A stretch of 64,000 nucleotides of DNA from Nocardia niwae NBRC 108934 = DSM 45340 (GCF_001613465.1 NZ_BDCK01000030.1:124001-188000), one strand, 5' to 3'. Numbered from the stretch's first letter, positions 41,699 through 51,590 are shown. Made by a program: numbers and translations. The notes: a model not told the origin generated them from the letters alone.

Positions 41699-44502
41699 CT
41701 CGCCGCTGGTTCCTGTCCTCGGTCACGATCGGTGCGGCCGCAGCCGCGAAATCGGTGACGAAAGCGCGGCCGACCTTCGAGCCGAAGGTCGATCTGATCC
41801 AGACGGTGGACGGACACGGAACCCCTCACACGTTGACCGGGCCCCCCTTGCACATGCTCGGGCCCGGCGACACCCTCGGCTTCGAACCGTCGATGGTCGT
41901 GCGTCGCGAACCGCCACCGGGCCGGTCGGACGCCGTCGCGGACTATCTCGCGCTGATCGAGTTCTCCGACGCTGCCCTGCCATGGTTGTTCAGCACGCCT
42001 GCCGCTGTGCGAATGCCGTGGCTGACGCTGCTGGTCCTGCGCGCGGGGGAAGGTGAGGTGCGCCCGGGCGATCCGCTGCCGGTCATCGACGTGCCCGCCG
42101 CCGCCCGACCGAATCTCGCCGAGGCCGCGTCCTGGGTGCACGTCGAGGCACGGGTGGAAGGTGACGGACCGCCGCACGACGCCGTGAAACAGGACGTTCG
42201 CACCGGACTGGATACCGTGGTCTCCCGCGTGATCTGCCCGCGCAAACTCTCCGAGGGCGACTGGATCGCCTGCGTCGTGCCGACCACCACGGCGGGCGTC
42301 GCGGCCGGGTTGAACAAGGACATACCGGCGAACGGCGCGCAGCCCGCGTGGACACCGGGACAAACCGGAGTGATTCCCCTGCCGGTGTACGACTGGTGGA
42401 CCTTCGGGGTCGGCGACGGCGGTCAGTTCGAAACGCTGGCCCGCAAGATCAATCCGATCGTCGCGGAAAGCGCCGGCTTGGGATCCCGCCTGGTGGATGT
42501 GCGCAAGCCATGGCCGCACGAGGTTCCGCCCTCGGGCACCCCCACTGAGGTCATGGTCCGGGTTTCGGGTGCGCTCCGCCTGCCGGGACCGGCGACGCCG
42601 AAGGAGACCTGGACCCACCAGCCGAGTCAGGAAACGTTCGTCGGGCACATCACCGATCGCGTCAACGCCCCCGCGGCCCGTCGCGAACAGTTGGGGCGAC
42701 CGCCGGACCAAGGCCCCGCGGCCGTGGCGCCACCGCTGTACGGCGGCAATCACGCCGGTACCGAACGCATACCGGCCACCGGCTGGCAGCAATCGCTGAA
42801 CACCCAGGTGCGGCATCGAGTGGCCGCCGCCATCGGCGCGCGCTTTGTCCAGCTGGAGCAGGAATTCCTGATGGCGCGGGCATGGGAACAGGTCGGCGCG
42901 GTGAACGCGGCGAACCGGTTGCTCGCCGCCACCGAACTGGCCGAACAGAGCGGTGAGAGCGCCCAGAGCAAACACGTCGCCACCATGGCGGCCGCGGCGC
43001 TCACCGGCCTCTCGGACCCGATGAGTGCGAAGGTACCGGTTCCCGCCGCCCGATCGATGCGTGAGGCGCTCACCGAATCGGCGGCTCCGCGCGGCATCGA
43101 ATCGGCCGGGTTCCTCCGGCTCACCCGCCCCCGCGGTGGCCTGGCGCGGCGCTGTGCCCGCGTGGCGGGCACCGAGACGTCGACCATGGCGACCGGCTCG
43201 ATGCTGACGATCTCGGTCGGCGGCGCCGAGGTCGTGCCCGCCAAACCCGCATTGTGGCTGGCCGCCACCGCCGCGGCGGACAGTGGACCGATGGCCGCGG
43301 CCGAGGTCGTCACCGACCCCGCGTCGCTGTTCGCGGCGCAGACGATGGTCGCACTGCTCGGCGTGCAACAGGAATCCTTCGCCGTGCGCGGCGCTTTCAC
43401 AGGCGGCGCCCCAGTGGCGGAACTGGCCGCTGTCGGCGCGACCATGTCGGCGTCGATGACGGGCACGGCCGCGCCGGTGCCGCGCCCGATGCTGCTGCGC
43501 AAACTGCGCCGTTCGATCAGCGCGGAAGCGCTCACCGCGCCGAAAGCCGTCGAATTCCGCGTCGCGATGGGCATCGACGTGTTCGCCGGCAGCGTGCGCA
43601 CCGCTATGGTTCCGATGAAGCAGCAGTTGCCGCGTGTCGCGGGGCTGATCGGCACCACCGCACTGCCCGGCCGCACAGGCGCCGACACCCGCCCACTGCG
43701 CCCGATCATGGCTCATCCCGAGTTCGGGTTTCCGATCGCCGCGGAAATTTTGGAACGGTGGCCGGAGTGGGCGGTTCCGGGCATCACCGCCTTCCCGGAC
43801 AACAGCGCCACCCTGCTGCAGGTCAACTCGCCGTTCGTGGAATCGCTGCTCGTCGGGTTGAATCAGGAGTTCAATCGCGAGTTGCGCTGGCGCGAATACC
43901 CGACCGACGAAGCGGGCACGCCGTTCTCGCGGTTCTGGCCGCCAGGTGGTGCGCAGCCTCAGTACGGCGAGATCGCACTCTGGGAACCCGAGGTGGCGCT
44001 GGGCGAACACGCGCCCGCGCTGAGCGACCTGCTGGTGCTGCTGGTCCGCGGCGAGGTGCTGCGACGTTATCCGGGCACCGTGGTGCTCGCGGCCAAGTCG
44101 GTCGATCGGCGGGTGGAAAGTCCGCAGGTGCAATGGCGCCATCCGCGTTTCGTGCTTCCCTTCGACGAGCGCACCAGCCTGTTCTGCTTCGACCTGAAGC
44201 CGCAGCAGGTGCGGACCGAGGAGTGGATGTTCGTGGTCCGCGAGCCGATGCGCGGCACCCAATTCGGATTCGACCCGACGACGCGACCGGAGTTCGAAAC
44301 CTGGTCCGACCTCGGATGGGATCGAGTGCCGCTGGACGCGAGGGGATTCGTCGCGGTCCGTACGGGTGGTGTGGTCGGATCGCCGAGCAGGCCGGACCCG
44401 CCCACCTGGCCGGGCGCCGACTCGGGCGATTTCGCCCGGATCGCCTTCCAACGCGCGTTCCAGCTGGCGTTCTCGCCCGAGATGATGCTTCCGCCGCAGT
44501 AG
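41695..44502 (+). CDS. Large protein with Tat-like N-terminus, unknown function
   Basis: A 935-residue protein. The N-terminus TRRWFLSSVTIGAAAAAKS has twin arginines followed by Trp, Phe and Leu and a short hydrophobic run, like a Tat signal. The rest (for example DWWTFGVGDGGQFETLARKINP; NQEFNRELRWREYPTDEAGTPFSRFWP) matches no domain known to me. Large helical Ala-rich stretches occupy residues 350-620. The 4-nt overlap with the DUF6603 gene couples their translation. The export prediction, if right, would place the locus in the envelope. Confidence 0.6.
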   Translation: MTRRWFLSSVTIGAAAAAKSVTKARPTFEPKVDLIQTVDGHGTPHTLTGPPLHMLGPGDTLGFEPSMVVRREPPPGRSDAVADYLALIEFSDAALPWLFSTPAAVRMPWLTLLVLRAGEGEVRPGDPLPVIDVPAAARPNLAEAASWVHVEARVEGDGPPHDAVKQDVRTGLDTVVSRVICPRKLSEGDWIACVVPTTTAGVAAGLNKDIPANGAQPAWTPGQTGVIPLPVYDWWTFGVGDGGQFETLARKINPIVAESAGLGSRLVDVRKPWPHEVPPSGTPTEVMVRVSGALRLPGPATPKETWTHQPSQETFVGHITDRVNAPAARREQLGRPPDQGPAAVAPPLYGGNHAGTERIPATGWQQSLNTQVRHRVAAAIGARFVQLEQEFLMARAWEQVGAVNAANRLLAATELAEQSGESAQSKHVATMAAAALTGLSDPMSAKVPVPAARSMREALTESAAPRGIESAGFLRLTRPRGGLARRCARVAGTETSTMATGSMLTISVGGAEVVPAKPALWLAATAAADSGPMAAAEVVTDPASLFAAQTMVALLGVQQESFAVRGAFTGGAPVAELAAVGATMSASMTGTAAPVPRPMLLRKLRRSISAEALTAPKAVEFRVAMGIDVFAGSVRTAMVPMKQQLPRVAGLIGTTALPGRTGADTRPLRPIMAHPEFGFPIAAEILERWPEWAVPGITAFPDNSATLLQVNSPFVESLLVGLNQEFNRELRWREYPTDEAGTPFSRFWPPGGAQPQYGEIALWEPEVALGEHAPALSDLLVLLVRGEVLRRYPGTVVLAAKSVDRRVESPQVQWRHPRFVLPFDERTSLFCFDLKPQQVRTEEWMFVVREPMRGTQFGFDPTTRPEFETWSDLGWDRVPLDARGFVAVRTGGVVGSPSRPDPPTWPGADSGDFARIAFQRAFQLAFSPEMMLPPQ

Positions 44503-44514
44503 CAGGAGTCAGCC

Positions 44515-47500
44515 ATGACACGGACACATACCGTCGTCGCCGGGGAAACTCTCTTCCGTCTGGCGCAGCGTTTCTATGGCAACGGTGAGCGGTTCCCGGT
44601 GCTCGCCGCGGCGAACGGCATCGTCGACCCGAATCGCATCACCGCCGGTCAGGTGCTCGTCGTACCGGAGATATCCCGTACCCATACCGTGGTGGCCGGA
44701 GACACGCTGTTCGACCTGGCGCGGCGCTTCTACGGTGACGGCGGCCTGTTTCCGATACTCGCGGCCGCCAACGGCATCGCCGATGCCGGCCGAATCCGCG
44801 TCGGCCGGCTACTGGTGATCCCGGAGCTCATGGCGGGCGGGGGAACGACGATCCCGTCGATGGTTCGCATCCACACCGTCCGAACGGGGGACACCCTGTT
44901 CGGCCTCGCGCAGCGGTTCTACGGCAACGGAAAGCTGTTTCCGGTCATCGCCGCCGCCAACCACATCACCGATCCGACTCGTCTCCAGGTGGGGCAGAAG
45001 CTGATCATCCCGCCGTTCAACCGCACATACGTCGTGGTCAGAAACGACAACCTGTTCAACGTGGCCCGGCGGTTCTACGGCAAAGGCGAGCTGTTCCCGA
45101 TCATCGCGGCGGCCAATGGCATCCGGGATCCGGACCTCATCTTCCCCGGCCAGGTGTTGATCATCCCGGATTTCGGCGAAGGTCCCCCGGTCCACGACGA
45201 CAGTCCGTTCATGTTGCGCCGCACCATCGACATGATCCGGCTCCAGCACGACAACAAGCTGGCATCGGCCGACGACAAGGAATTCGAACTGGGCCGGGTT
45301 CGCCGCTGGGCCGCGAGCCACCCGGTGGACATCCCGCACGGCAATACGCCCCAATCGATCCTGGATTCGGTGGAGCGGGCGCAAGCCGCGCGCCGCGCCG
45401 AACTCGATCAGCTGCGCGACCGTCTGACCGAAGCCACCGATCACCTCGCGGCAGTCCTGGATTCCGGGGAACCGCTGTTCGGCACCCACAGTGCCGAGCC
45501 CATCGCCCTGCTTCCGGTGCGCCTGGAGACGAAATGGGCCGCCGACGGCCGGAGCATCAAAGTCCGCGTCTATCCGGACGATCTCCATATCGAGAGCTTC
45601 GACCCGGCACTCACCCCGGACGAAGTGAAAGCGGCGCGCGACTATTGGAAGCACCCGGGCGAGATCGCCTGGAAGGAACTCCTGGCTACGGTCAACCCGG
45701 TCCGGGCGGCATGGGTGACTCGGGCGGCGCGGCCGGGTGCACCGGCCCCCACGATGCGCGCCCCGGGTAAGCGGCGCATGCCCGAGGTCGGTACGTTGCC
45801 GACGCGCTGGCGTTTCCTCGGCCTGGTCGGTGGCCTGGTCGTGGTCGACCGAATCGGGGCCGAGATCCCGGACCCGCTGACGCTCGGCTTCCTGGCGGCC
45901 GACGAGGCGGCTCCCGACCGCGAACATGCTTCCTGGGCAGTGGATTTCGATGAGGCGGTCCGGCAGGGCATGGGTGCCGTGCTCACCCTGCCCGAGGACG
46001 TCGACCACCTCGACGAGTTGTTCGTGGTCGGGGTCAGCCAGCGTGGGCCCGAGGCGGCGGCCGACCGGCTGCGGGCGAATCTGCACGGGCACGCCTTCTC
46101 CGACGGCCTCGCTTTCCTGACGACCGGTACCCCGACCAACAACACCCCACAGACCCGCACGTCGTGGTCGGCGCAGCCGAGCGGACGCCCACCGGGGCCG
46201 ACGCCCCCGCGCGAACCCGATATCGCGCGGCGTTTCCACGTGGTCCAGTCCTCCGACACTCTCTTCGGCCTTGCGCAACGCTTCTACGGTGACGGTAGGT
46301 TGTTCCCGATCATCGCGAACGCCAATAAAATTCGCGACCCGAACGTCATCGAAGACGGTCAGGTGCTGTTCATCCCGGCCCGGCCCGGTGAGGCGGAGCC
46401 GAATCCGCCGGACGCCGATCGGCTGGCCCGCGCCCTCGGACTTCCCGACGCCGGATTCCTCACCGAATGCGACGGCGCGGACGGGATCGGTGACGCGGCT
46501 GCCGGTGCGCTGTCGCTGTTCGCCTGGTGGGGCCTCGCGCGGGAATTGATCAGGGATCAGGATCTGATGGACGGTCAGGACATGACGCCGGGGCTGCGTG
46601 CCTGGCTCACCATTCGAGACCACCTGATCGACTGCGTCCGCGGGCGCGGGCCGTTGCCGACCATCCGGGTCGGCAGGCAGCCCTACGGCGTATTGCCGGT
46701 GTCGACCCTCGACGAATGGGTGCCCGACGGGCCCGAGGATGCGGCCGCCCACCTGCTGCCCTGGCTCCTGCGGTTGCGGCATCATTGGCGCGGCGCGCTG
46801 CTGTCCGGCTGGATTCCCCGGGTGACCGACGGCGTACCGGCGGACCGCGTCGCGGCCGGAATACTCTCGCGCATCCCGGTATCCAACGACTTGCTGATCC
46901 GTCGCGTTCTCTCCACCACGGGCGGCCGGGAGAAATTCGACAAACTCAGCCTGCGCTCACCAGGCCCCGCCGTGGCCGTGGGCGGAATTCTGTCGGGCCT
47001 GCGCTGGGCCACTCCGACCGAAGATGTCAGCAATCTGGCCTGGGTCTCCGACACCGCGCCCGCGAACTATGACCTGGTCGCGCAGCGGCTGGTCCCGAAT
47101 CGGGCGAAATACCGAGAACTGTTCGCGCACAGTCGCGACCGGTTCCGCGACGCTGTCGGCGTCCTCACCGGCGATCTGACGCACGAGGAGTTCACCTCGC
47201 GATGGCCGATCACCATCGCCGGCGTTTCCCCGGATCGCCCCAACACCATATTCGGTGATGTCGGCTTCAGCGACGAGAGCGGATCGGCGGTCGACTTCCT
47301 GCCGTGGCTGGTCGCAGTAGGACAGGAAATCGCCGGGGGCGCGGAACCGGAGACGCTCGATCTCGCCCTGGCGATACCGGCTACGGTCGATCGGCTGATC
47401 GGTCAGCTGATCATGGCACCGGATACCCCGCAGGACGAGCTCGACTCCATCCTGGATTTCGGCCGCCGCGGACTGCCCGCCGCGGGCCGGGTCCTCGCCG

Positions 47501-49638
47501 GGCTCGAAGCGCTGACCGAGGTGGCGGCCGAGGACTTCCTGCCGCTGCTGTTGGAGACCCTGGACCTCGCCTCGCACCGGCTGGATGCGTGGATAACGTC
47601 GCTGGCGACGCAAAGGCTGCAGCGCACAAGGGCCGCGGGCGCCCAGGGGATCCGGCTCGGCGGCTACGGTTGGGTGGAGAATCTGCGGCCGGGCACGGTC
47701 CGCGAATCCGACGGCTACATTCACGCGCCGTCCATGCACCATGCCGCCACGGCGGCCGTACTACGGTCCGGATTCCTCTCGCACGAGGGCGATTCGACGC
47801 TCGCCGTCGACCTGAGCTCGCGCCGGGCCCGTACCGCTCGCTGGCTGCTCGGCGGGGTGCGACGCGGGCAGAACCTCGGCGTATTGCTGGGCTACCGATT
47901 CGAGCGCGCACTGCACGACGCTGGTCTGGACATGGTGAAACCTGCCTTCCGGAAGGTTTTCCCGGCGCCGGTCGTCCCCGAGCCCGTCGACGCCGACGAT
48001 CCGACCGGTCTGTGGGAGCGCAGCTCCGAGTCGATCGCCGCCGCCAATGTGGTGGACGGTATGGCGCTGGCACGCCGGCACGGCGCACAGGCGGTCTTCG
48101 CTCTGCTGGCCGAGCAAGGCTATCCGTTCGGCAACAACGATGTGCCGCCGCTGGCCGACCTGCCTCGCGCCGTGGCGCCGATGCTCGATGATCTGATCGA
48201 GTCCCTTGATGCTGTCGGCGATCTCCTGCTGGCCGAGAGCGTGCATCACCTGGTCGGTGGTAACCCAGTGCGGGCGGGTATCGCCGCCGACAGCCTCGGT
48301 CGCGGCGAGGACGTCCCGGACCGCTTCGACGTGCTGCGCACACCGCATCGCGGGCGAGCGATCACGCATCGGCTCGCCACCGTGCTGCCGCCGGACCCGC
48401 CACGCCCTCCCGGGTGGGGAGCCGACGCCTTCTCCCGCCTGGAACCGCGTGTCGAGGCGTGGGTGGCCGGCCTGCTCGGCCCCGCCGCGAACTGGCGACT
48501 GACAGGTACGGTGCGGAAAGACGGTCGCAGCGAGCGGTTCTCGGCCGATGCCGCCACCCTCGGACTCGGCGCCCTCGGTCTGGTGTTCGATGTGGTCGTC
48601 GGCGGGCAGCGCCGGATCACCGCGATCGTGTCCGCCCGGCACGGTATGCCCGGGGCGACCGCGGAATTCGACGGCGATTTCGCCGAACTGCATGCCGTCG
48701 CCGAACGGATCAATCGGTTGCTCAACGGCGCTTCGGCTCTGCTGCCGCGACATGTGCTCGGCGACCAGGTCCGTGCTCCCGCGCCCGATGTGGAAAAGGT
48801 GCGCAGCCGGGTGAAGGCTTTCCTCGACGAGGTGAAGACCCCGGCCCAGCGGCTCGCATTGGGTATCGAGGGCGATGTCCCGGAGCAATTGCCGAAGCTG
48901 GCCGCCGACGCCACCAGCCAGGGCTGGCTCGGCGCGGTGACCCGCCTGCTCGCCGACTTCCTCGGCACGACCGTCCCGCTCACCGCGGAGTTGCCCGGGG
49001 TCGCACTGCCCGCGCCCGCCGCCACCGGCGCGGCTGTCGCCGACTGGGTCCGTCGATTCGCTGCCGTCCGCCCCGGCGCCCGAACGTGGCATGAAACACT
49101 GCTGATCGCGGGCGTGCGTGCCGGGCGGCCTGCGTCGTTGTCGGCCGTGCAGACACCCGCAGGCGGACGCTGGATCGGCGCGGCCTTCCCGGCGCTCGAC
49201 CGACCGTCCACCCGGCAGCATCTGGTGTGCCATATCCCGTTCGCGCTGCCCGCGGGCACTCCTTCGGCCGGTTTGGTCTTCGACGAGTGGGTCGAGGTGC
49301 TGCCCGGTTCGGACGCACTGGCCGAGACCAAGACCGGCCCCCACCCGGTGCCGGTGGAATCCGAGCTGACCGGCCTGTCGTTTCACTTCGATCGGCCGGA
49401 TGCCAAGGCGCCGCAGGCCATCCTGCTGGCCGTGCCACCTGATCCCGAGCGCGGCTGGACCGCGGACGGCTTGGCGATGGTGGTGCGCGACAGTCTCGAA
49501 CTGGCCAAGTTGCGCGCGGTCGATCTGGCGGACCTGCCGCTGCTGGACGACGTCGTCCCGGCGGTGCGGGTCGACGGGCACGGCAGTGAGCACGGCGTCG
49601 TGGTGGGCCGGTTCTGGCGTGAACTCGCGGAGGAGTGA
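44515..49638 (+). CDS. Large LysM protein with five LysM repeats
   Basis: A 1707-residue protein. Five LysM units of about 50 residues are seen: residues about 3-53, 55-105, 118-168, 170-221 and 572-622. Each has the form HTVxxGDTLFxLAxRFYGxGxLFPIIAAANxIxDPxxIxxGQxLxIP. The linker from 222 to 570 contains a coiled-coil-like segment (LDSVERAQAARRAELDQLRDRLTEATD). The C-terminal 1080 residues have no recognised domain. LysM units with FYGDGxLFPII resemble those of phage-tail and injection-machine proteins more than cell-wall hydrolases. Start ATG 44515 with AGGAG upstream; 12 nt after the previous gene. Confidence 0.7.
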   Translation: MTRTHTVVAGETLFRLAQRFYGNGERFPVLAAANGIVDPNRITAGQVLVVPEISRTHTVVAGDTLFDLARRFYGDGGLFPILAAANGIADAGRIRVGRLLVIPELMAGGGTTIPSMVRIHTVRTGDTLFGLAQRFYGNGKLFPVIAAANHITDPTRLQVGQKLIIPPFNRTYVVVRNDNLFNVARRFYGKGELFPIIAAANGIRDPDLIFPGQVLIIPDFGEGPPVHDDSPFMLRRTIDMIRLQHDNKLASADDKEFELGRVRRWAASHPVDIPHGNTPQSILDSVERAQAARRAELDQLRDRLTEATDHLAAVLDSGEPLFGTHSAEPIALLPVRLETKWAADGRSIKVRVYPDDLHIESFDPALTPDEVKAARDYWKHPGEIAWKELLATVNPVRAAWVTRAARPGAPAPTMRAPGKRRMPEVGTLPTRWRFLGLVGGLVVVDRIGAEIPDPLTLGFLAADEAAPDREHASWAVDFDEAVRQGMGAVLTLPEDVDHLDELFVVGVSQRGPEAAADRLRANLHGHAFSDGLAFLTTGTPTNNTPQTRTSWSAQPSGRPPGPTPPREPDIARRFHVVQSSDTLFGLAQRFYGDGRLFPIIANANKIRDPNVIEDGQVLFIPARPGEAEPNPPDADRLARALGLPDAGFLTECDGADGIGDAAAGALSLFAWWGLARELIRDQDLMDGQDMTPGLRAWLTIRDHLIDCVRGRGPLPTIRVGRQPYGVLPVSTLDEWVPDGPEDAAAHLLPWLLRLRHHWRGALLSGWIPRVTDGVPADRVAAGILSRIPVSNDLLIRRVLSTTGGREKFDKLSLRSPGPAVAVGGILSGLRWATPTEDVSNLAWVSDTAPANYDLVAQRLVPNRAKYRELFAHSRDRFRDAVGVLTGDLTHEEFTSRWPITIAGVSPDRPNTIFGDVGFSDESGSAVDFLPWLVAVGQEIAGGAEPETLDLALAIPATVDRLIGQLIMAPDTPQDELDSILDFGRRGLPAAGRVLAGLEALTEVAAEDFLPLLLETLDLASHRLDAWITSLATQRLQRTRAAGAQGIRLGGYGWVENLRPGTVRESDGYIHAPSMHHAATAAVLRSGFLSHEGDSTLAVDLSSRRARTARWLLGGVRRGQNLGVLLGYRFERALHDAGLDMVKPAFRKVFPAPVVPEPVDADDPTGLWERSSESIAAANVVDGMALARRHGAQAVFALLAEQGYPFGNNDVPPLADLPRAVAPMLDDLIESLDAVGDLLLAESVHHLVGGNPVRAGIAADSLGRGEDVPDRFDVLRTPHRGRAITHRLATVLPPDPPRPPGWGADAFSRLEPRVEAWVAGLLGPAANWRLTGTVRKDGRSERFSADAATLGLGALGLVFDVVVGGQRRITAIVSARHGMPGATAEFDGDFAELHAVAERINRLLNGASALLPRHVLGDQVRAPAPDVEKVRSRVKAFLDEVKTPAQRLALGIEGDVPEQLPKLAADATSQGWLGAVTRLLADFLGTTVPLTAELPGVALPAPAATGAAVADWVRRFAAVRPGARTWHETLLIAGVRAGRPASLSAVQTPAGGRWIGAAFPALDRPSTRQHLVCHIPFALPAGTPSAGLVFDEWVEVLPGSDALAETKTGPHPVPVESELTGLSFHFDRPDAKAPQAILLAVPPDPERGWTADGLAMVVRDSLELAKLRAVDLADLPLLDDVVPAVRVDGHGSEHGVVVGRFWRELAEE
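44521..45177 (+). repeat. Four tandem LysM repeats in the coding sequence
   Basis: Four LysM units at about 44521-44673, 44677-44829, 44866-45018 and 45022-45177, each encoding a TLF-x-LAxRFYGxG core. A fifth, separate copy encodes residues about 572-622 at 46228-46380. Confidence 0.85.
46228..46380 (+). repeat. Fifth LysM repeat, separate from the tandem block
   Basis: Encodes RRFHVVQSSDTLFGLAQRF and the rest of a LysM unit, about 1 kb after the tandem four. Its separation suggests an internal boundary between two multi-domain halves of the protein. Confidence 0.8.
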
Positions 49639-49641
49639 ACC

Positions 49642-51264
49642 ATGGCACGACGAATGACCGACATTCTCGGCAACCCCAAGTTCCGGCTCGACGACCGCTA
49701 CCGCCTCGAGCCGGTGTCCCGCAGCCGCGAGGTGGCCACCGGCCTCAGCGCCCGCGTGCACGATCCGGCTTGGGCGCTGACCAGGCAGTGGCAGTTCGGT
49801 GAATTCACCGGCCAGGACGCGGGATCGCCTGTGCTGGTGGAACTGACAGGTCACAGCACGATCATTTCGGCGTGGCGGCCTGCGGGCAGGCAGGGGGAAC
49901 TCGAACCCGACCGGACATGGCGCGCCTATGACCCCCGGTCCGGTCCGCTGGACGAAATGGTGGAATCCGAGGACCTGGCGAAGCCGGATCAGCTGCAACG
50001 GCTCGAGGGCGGGGCGCAGTTCCTCCGGCTCCTCCACGAACACGGGCTCGGTTCGCGTACCGCGGATGCGCTGGCCGCTTACGCGTTTCCGGATCCGCCC
50101 ACCGGCGCCACCGATCTGGTGACACTCCTGGCCGCCAAGGTGCCGGATGCGGACCGGATCGCCGCCGGGCCGAGCGTTCCGGGACTGGATGCCGTGCGGA
50201 AAGAGTGGCTGAACTGGTGGAAGAGCTTGTTCCCCGCCGATCTTCCCGACGCCTTCGACCCGCACCGGTTCGAACACCGCGTCGACTTGAGTATCGGCGA
50301 CAAGGTATTCCACGCCGAAGAATATCTCGGCGACGGCCTCGACTGGTTCACCGTCGACCTCGATCCGACCGCGGTCGCCGCGCCGCCGGGACCCGGCGGC
50401 CCGCAGGCGACGCTGCGCGGCTTCCAGCGCGAGGCCCTCCCCACGACGGTGCGTTACGGCGGGGTCCCGGCCGACCGATTCTGGGAGATGGAGGACGCTC
50501 AGATAGATTTCGGCTCCACCGAGGTCGAGACCCTGGACACCGGGCGGCTGTTGCTGATCGGCTTCGCCGAGGTCTACGGCAACGACTGGTTCCAGCTTCC
50601 GCTCGAGGTTCCCGCGGGCTCGCTCACCGTGCTGGACCGGTTGGTGGTCTGCGACTCCTTCGGTGGGAAACACGAAATACCCCGAGCGGGAACGAGAGAC
50701 GCCGGGTGGAATCTGTTCACCGTGTCCGGCACCGAGGACGGCCTCCTTGTCATGCCCTCCGAACGTGGTGTGGTCGGTGAACCCCTGGAGACGGTGGCGC
50801 TGTTGCGCGACGAGATGGCCAATATGGCCTGGGCGGTCGAGCGGTACTACACCGACGATCGCGGCGTGCGGGTCGACCGGCGCGAACGCTGGCTGCGCGG
50901 GGCGCCGGAAGCCTCGCCGCCCAGCGAATTCGGCTCGTACGCGGTCCAAACCATCGTCCCGGACTTCTGGTTGCCGCTGGTCCCGCACGCGATCGGGCCG
51001 GCCGAGATCCGTTTCGCGCTGGTACCACTCCTGCAGCCCGGTTTCGATTCCACACCCCGCGGACAGTTGTTGCGCCCGGGGGAGTGGGTGCACGAGGAGG
51101 AGATTCCGCGTGATGCCGCCGTGGTCACGCGCCGGAACGTGTTGTCGCGCTGGTTCGACGGATCGTGGCATTCCTGGGTGCGGCGGGAGAAGAATCCCGG
51201 CGGCGGCGAAGGATCCAGCGGGTTGGCCTTCGACATCGTCCGCCCCTCCGAACCCTGGCCGTAA
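49642..51264 (+). CDS. Protein of unknown function, last of the LysM locus
   Basis: A 540-residue protein without a recognised domain. It is beta-rich with conserved-looking segments such as VHDPAWALTRQWQFGEFTGQDAGSP and AVERYYTDDRGV. It starts 3 nt after the LysM gene with AGGAG upstream, so it is in the same transcript. A good hairpin follows at 51268-51292, closing the operon. No signal peptide. Confidence 0.65.
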   Translation: MARRMTDILGNPKFRLDDRYRLEPVSRSREVATGLSARVHDPAWALTRQWQFGEFTGQDAGSPVLVELTGHSTIISAWRPAGRQGELEPDRTWRAYDPRSGPLDEMVESEDLAKPDQLQRLEGGAQFLRLLHEHGLGSRTADALAAYAFPDPPTGATDLVTLLAAKVPDADRIAAGPSVPGLDAVRKEWLNWWKSLFPADLPDAFDPHRFEHRVDLSIGDKVFHAEEYLGDGLDWFTVDLDPTAVAAPPGPGGPQATLRGFQREALPTTVRYGGVPADRFWEMEDAQIDFGSTEVETLDTGRLLLIGFAEVYGNDWFQLPLEVPAGSLTVLDRLVVCDSFGGKHEIPRAGTRDAGWNLFTVSGTEDGLLVMPSERGVVGEPLETVALLRDEMANMAWAVERYYTDDRGVRVDRRERWLRGAPEASPPSEFGSYAVQTIVPDFWLPLVPHAIGPAEIRFALVPLLQPGFDSTPRGQLLRPGEWVHEEEIPRDAAVVTRRNVLSRWFDGSWHSWVRREKNPGGGEGSSGLAFDIVRPSEPWP

Positions 51265-51267
51265 GCG

Positions 51268-51292
51268 CTGACCGCAGCTCCACGCCGGTCAG
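51268..51292 (+). terminator. Hairpin at the end of the LysM locus
   Basis: CTGACCG (51268-51274) pairs perfectly with CGGTCAG (51286-51292) with an 11-nt loop, 4 nt after the stop codon. No T-tract, as is usual in GC-rich actinomycetes. Confidence 0.5.
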
Positions 51293-51360
51293 ACCACGGA
51301 TGGTGAAGAAGTTCTGATCTGAGCCGCGGGCGCTGGCCGCCCGCAGTTGCTGACGATATT

Positions 51361-51387
51361 CAATGTGCCATTGGATAGTGGCTCTAT
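51361..51387. repeat. 27-bp direct repeat, copy 1
   Basis: CAATGTGCCATTGGATAG then TGGCTCTAT matches copy 2 at 23 of 27 positions. It contains GCCA and TGGC as an imperfect dyad. Lies about 290 nt upstream of the cytosine-permease-type transporter. Confidence 0.6.
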
Positions 51388-51563
51388 GTACAGCGGTTCT
51401 AAAGCTCGCGACAGTCCTGGTCTGTCTGAGGGCATCGCCTCTGGTGAGCAGCCCATGTGGGCCCGCATTGTTGCTGGCACCGAGCTCGTGCATGCCCGAG
51501 GCGCATTCTCGGCGTCCTGCTTGTCCTGTCAACTATGGTTACCCCGAATTCTCTTGTCCCATA

Positions 51564-51590
51564 CAATGAGCCATTGGATAACGGCTCGAT
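51564..51590. repeat. 27-bp direct repeat, copy 2
   Basis: CAATGAGCCATTGGATAA then CGGCTCGAT; GAGCC and GGCTC form a dyad around a 10-nt centre. The two copies are 203 bp apart and may be paired binding sites of one regulator. The rest of 51293-51652 shows no gene. Confidence 0.6.

Noticed and set aside
38957..51264. Extracellular contractile injection system or phage tail
   Set aside because: LysM units look tail-like, but no tube, sheath, baseplate wedge, spike or AAA ATPase gene is present. The four proteins do not match the known set.
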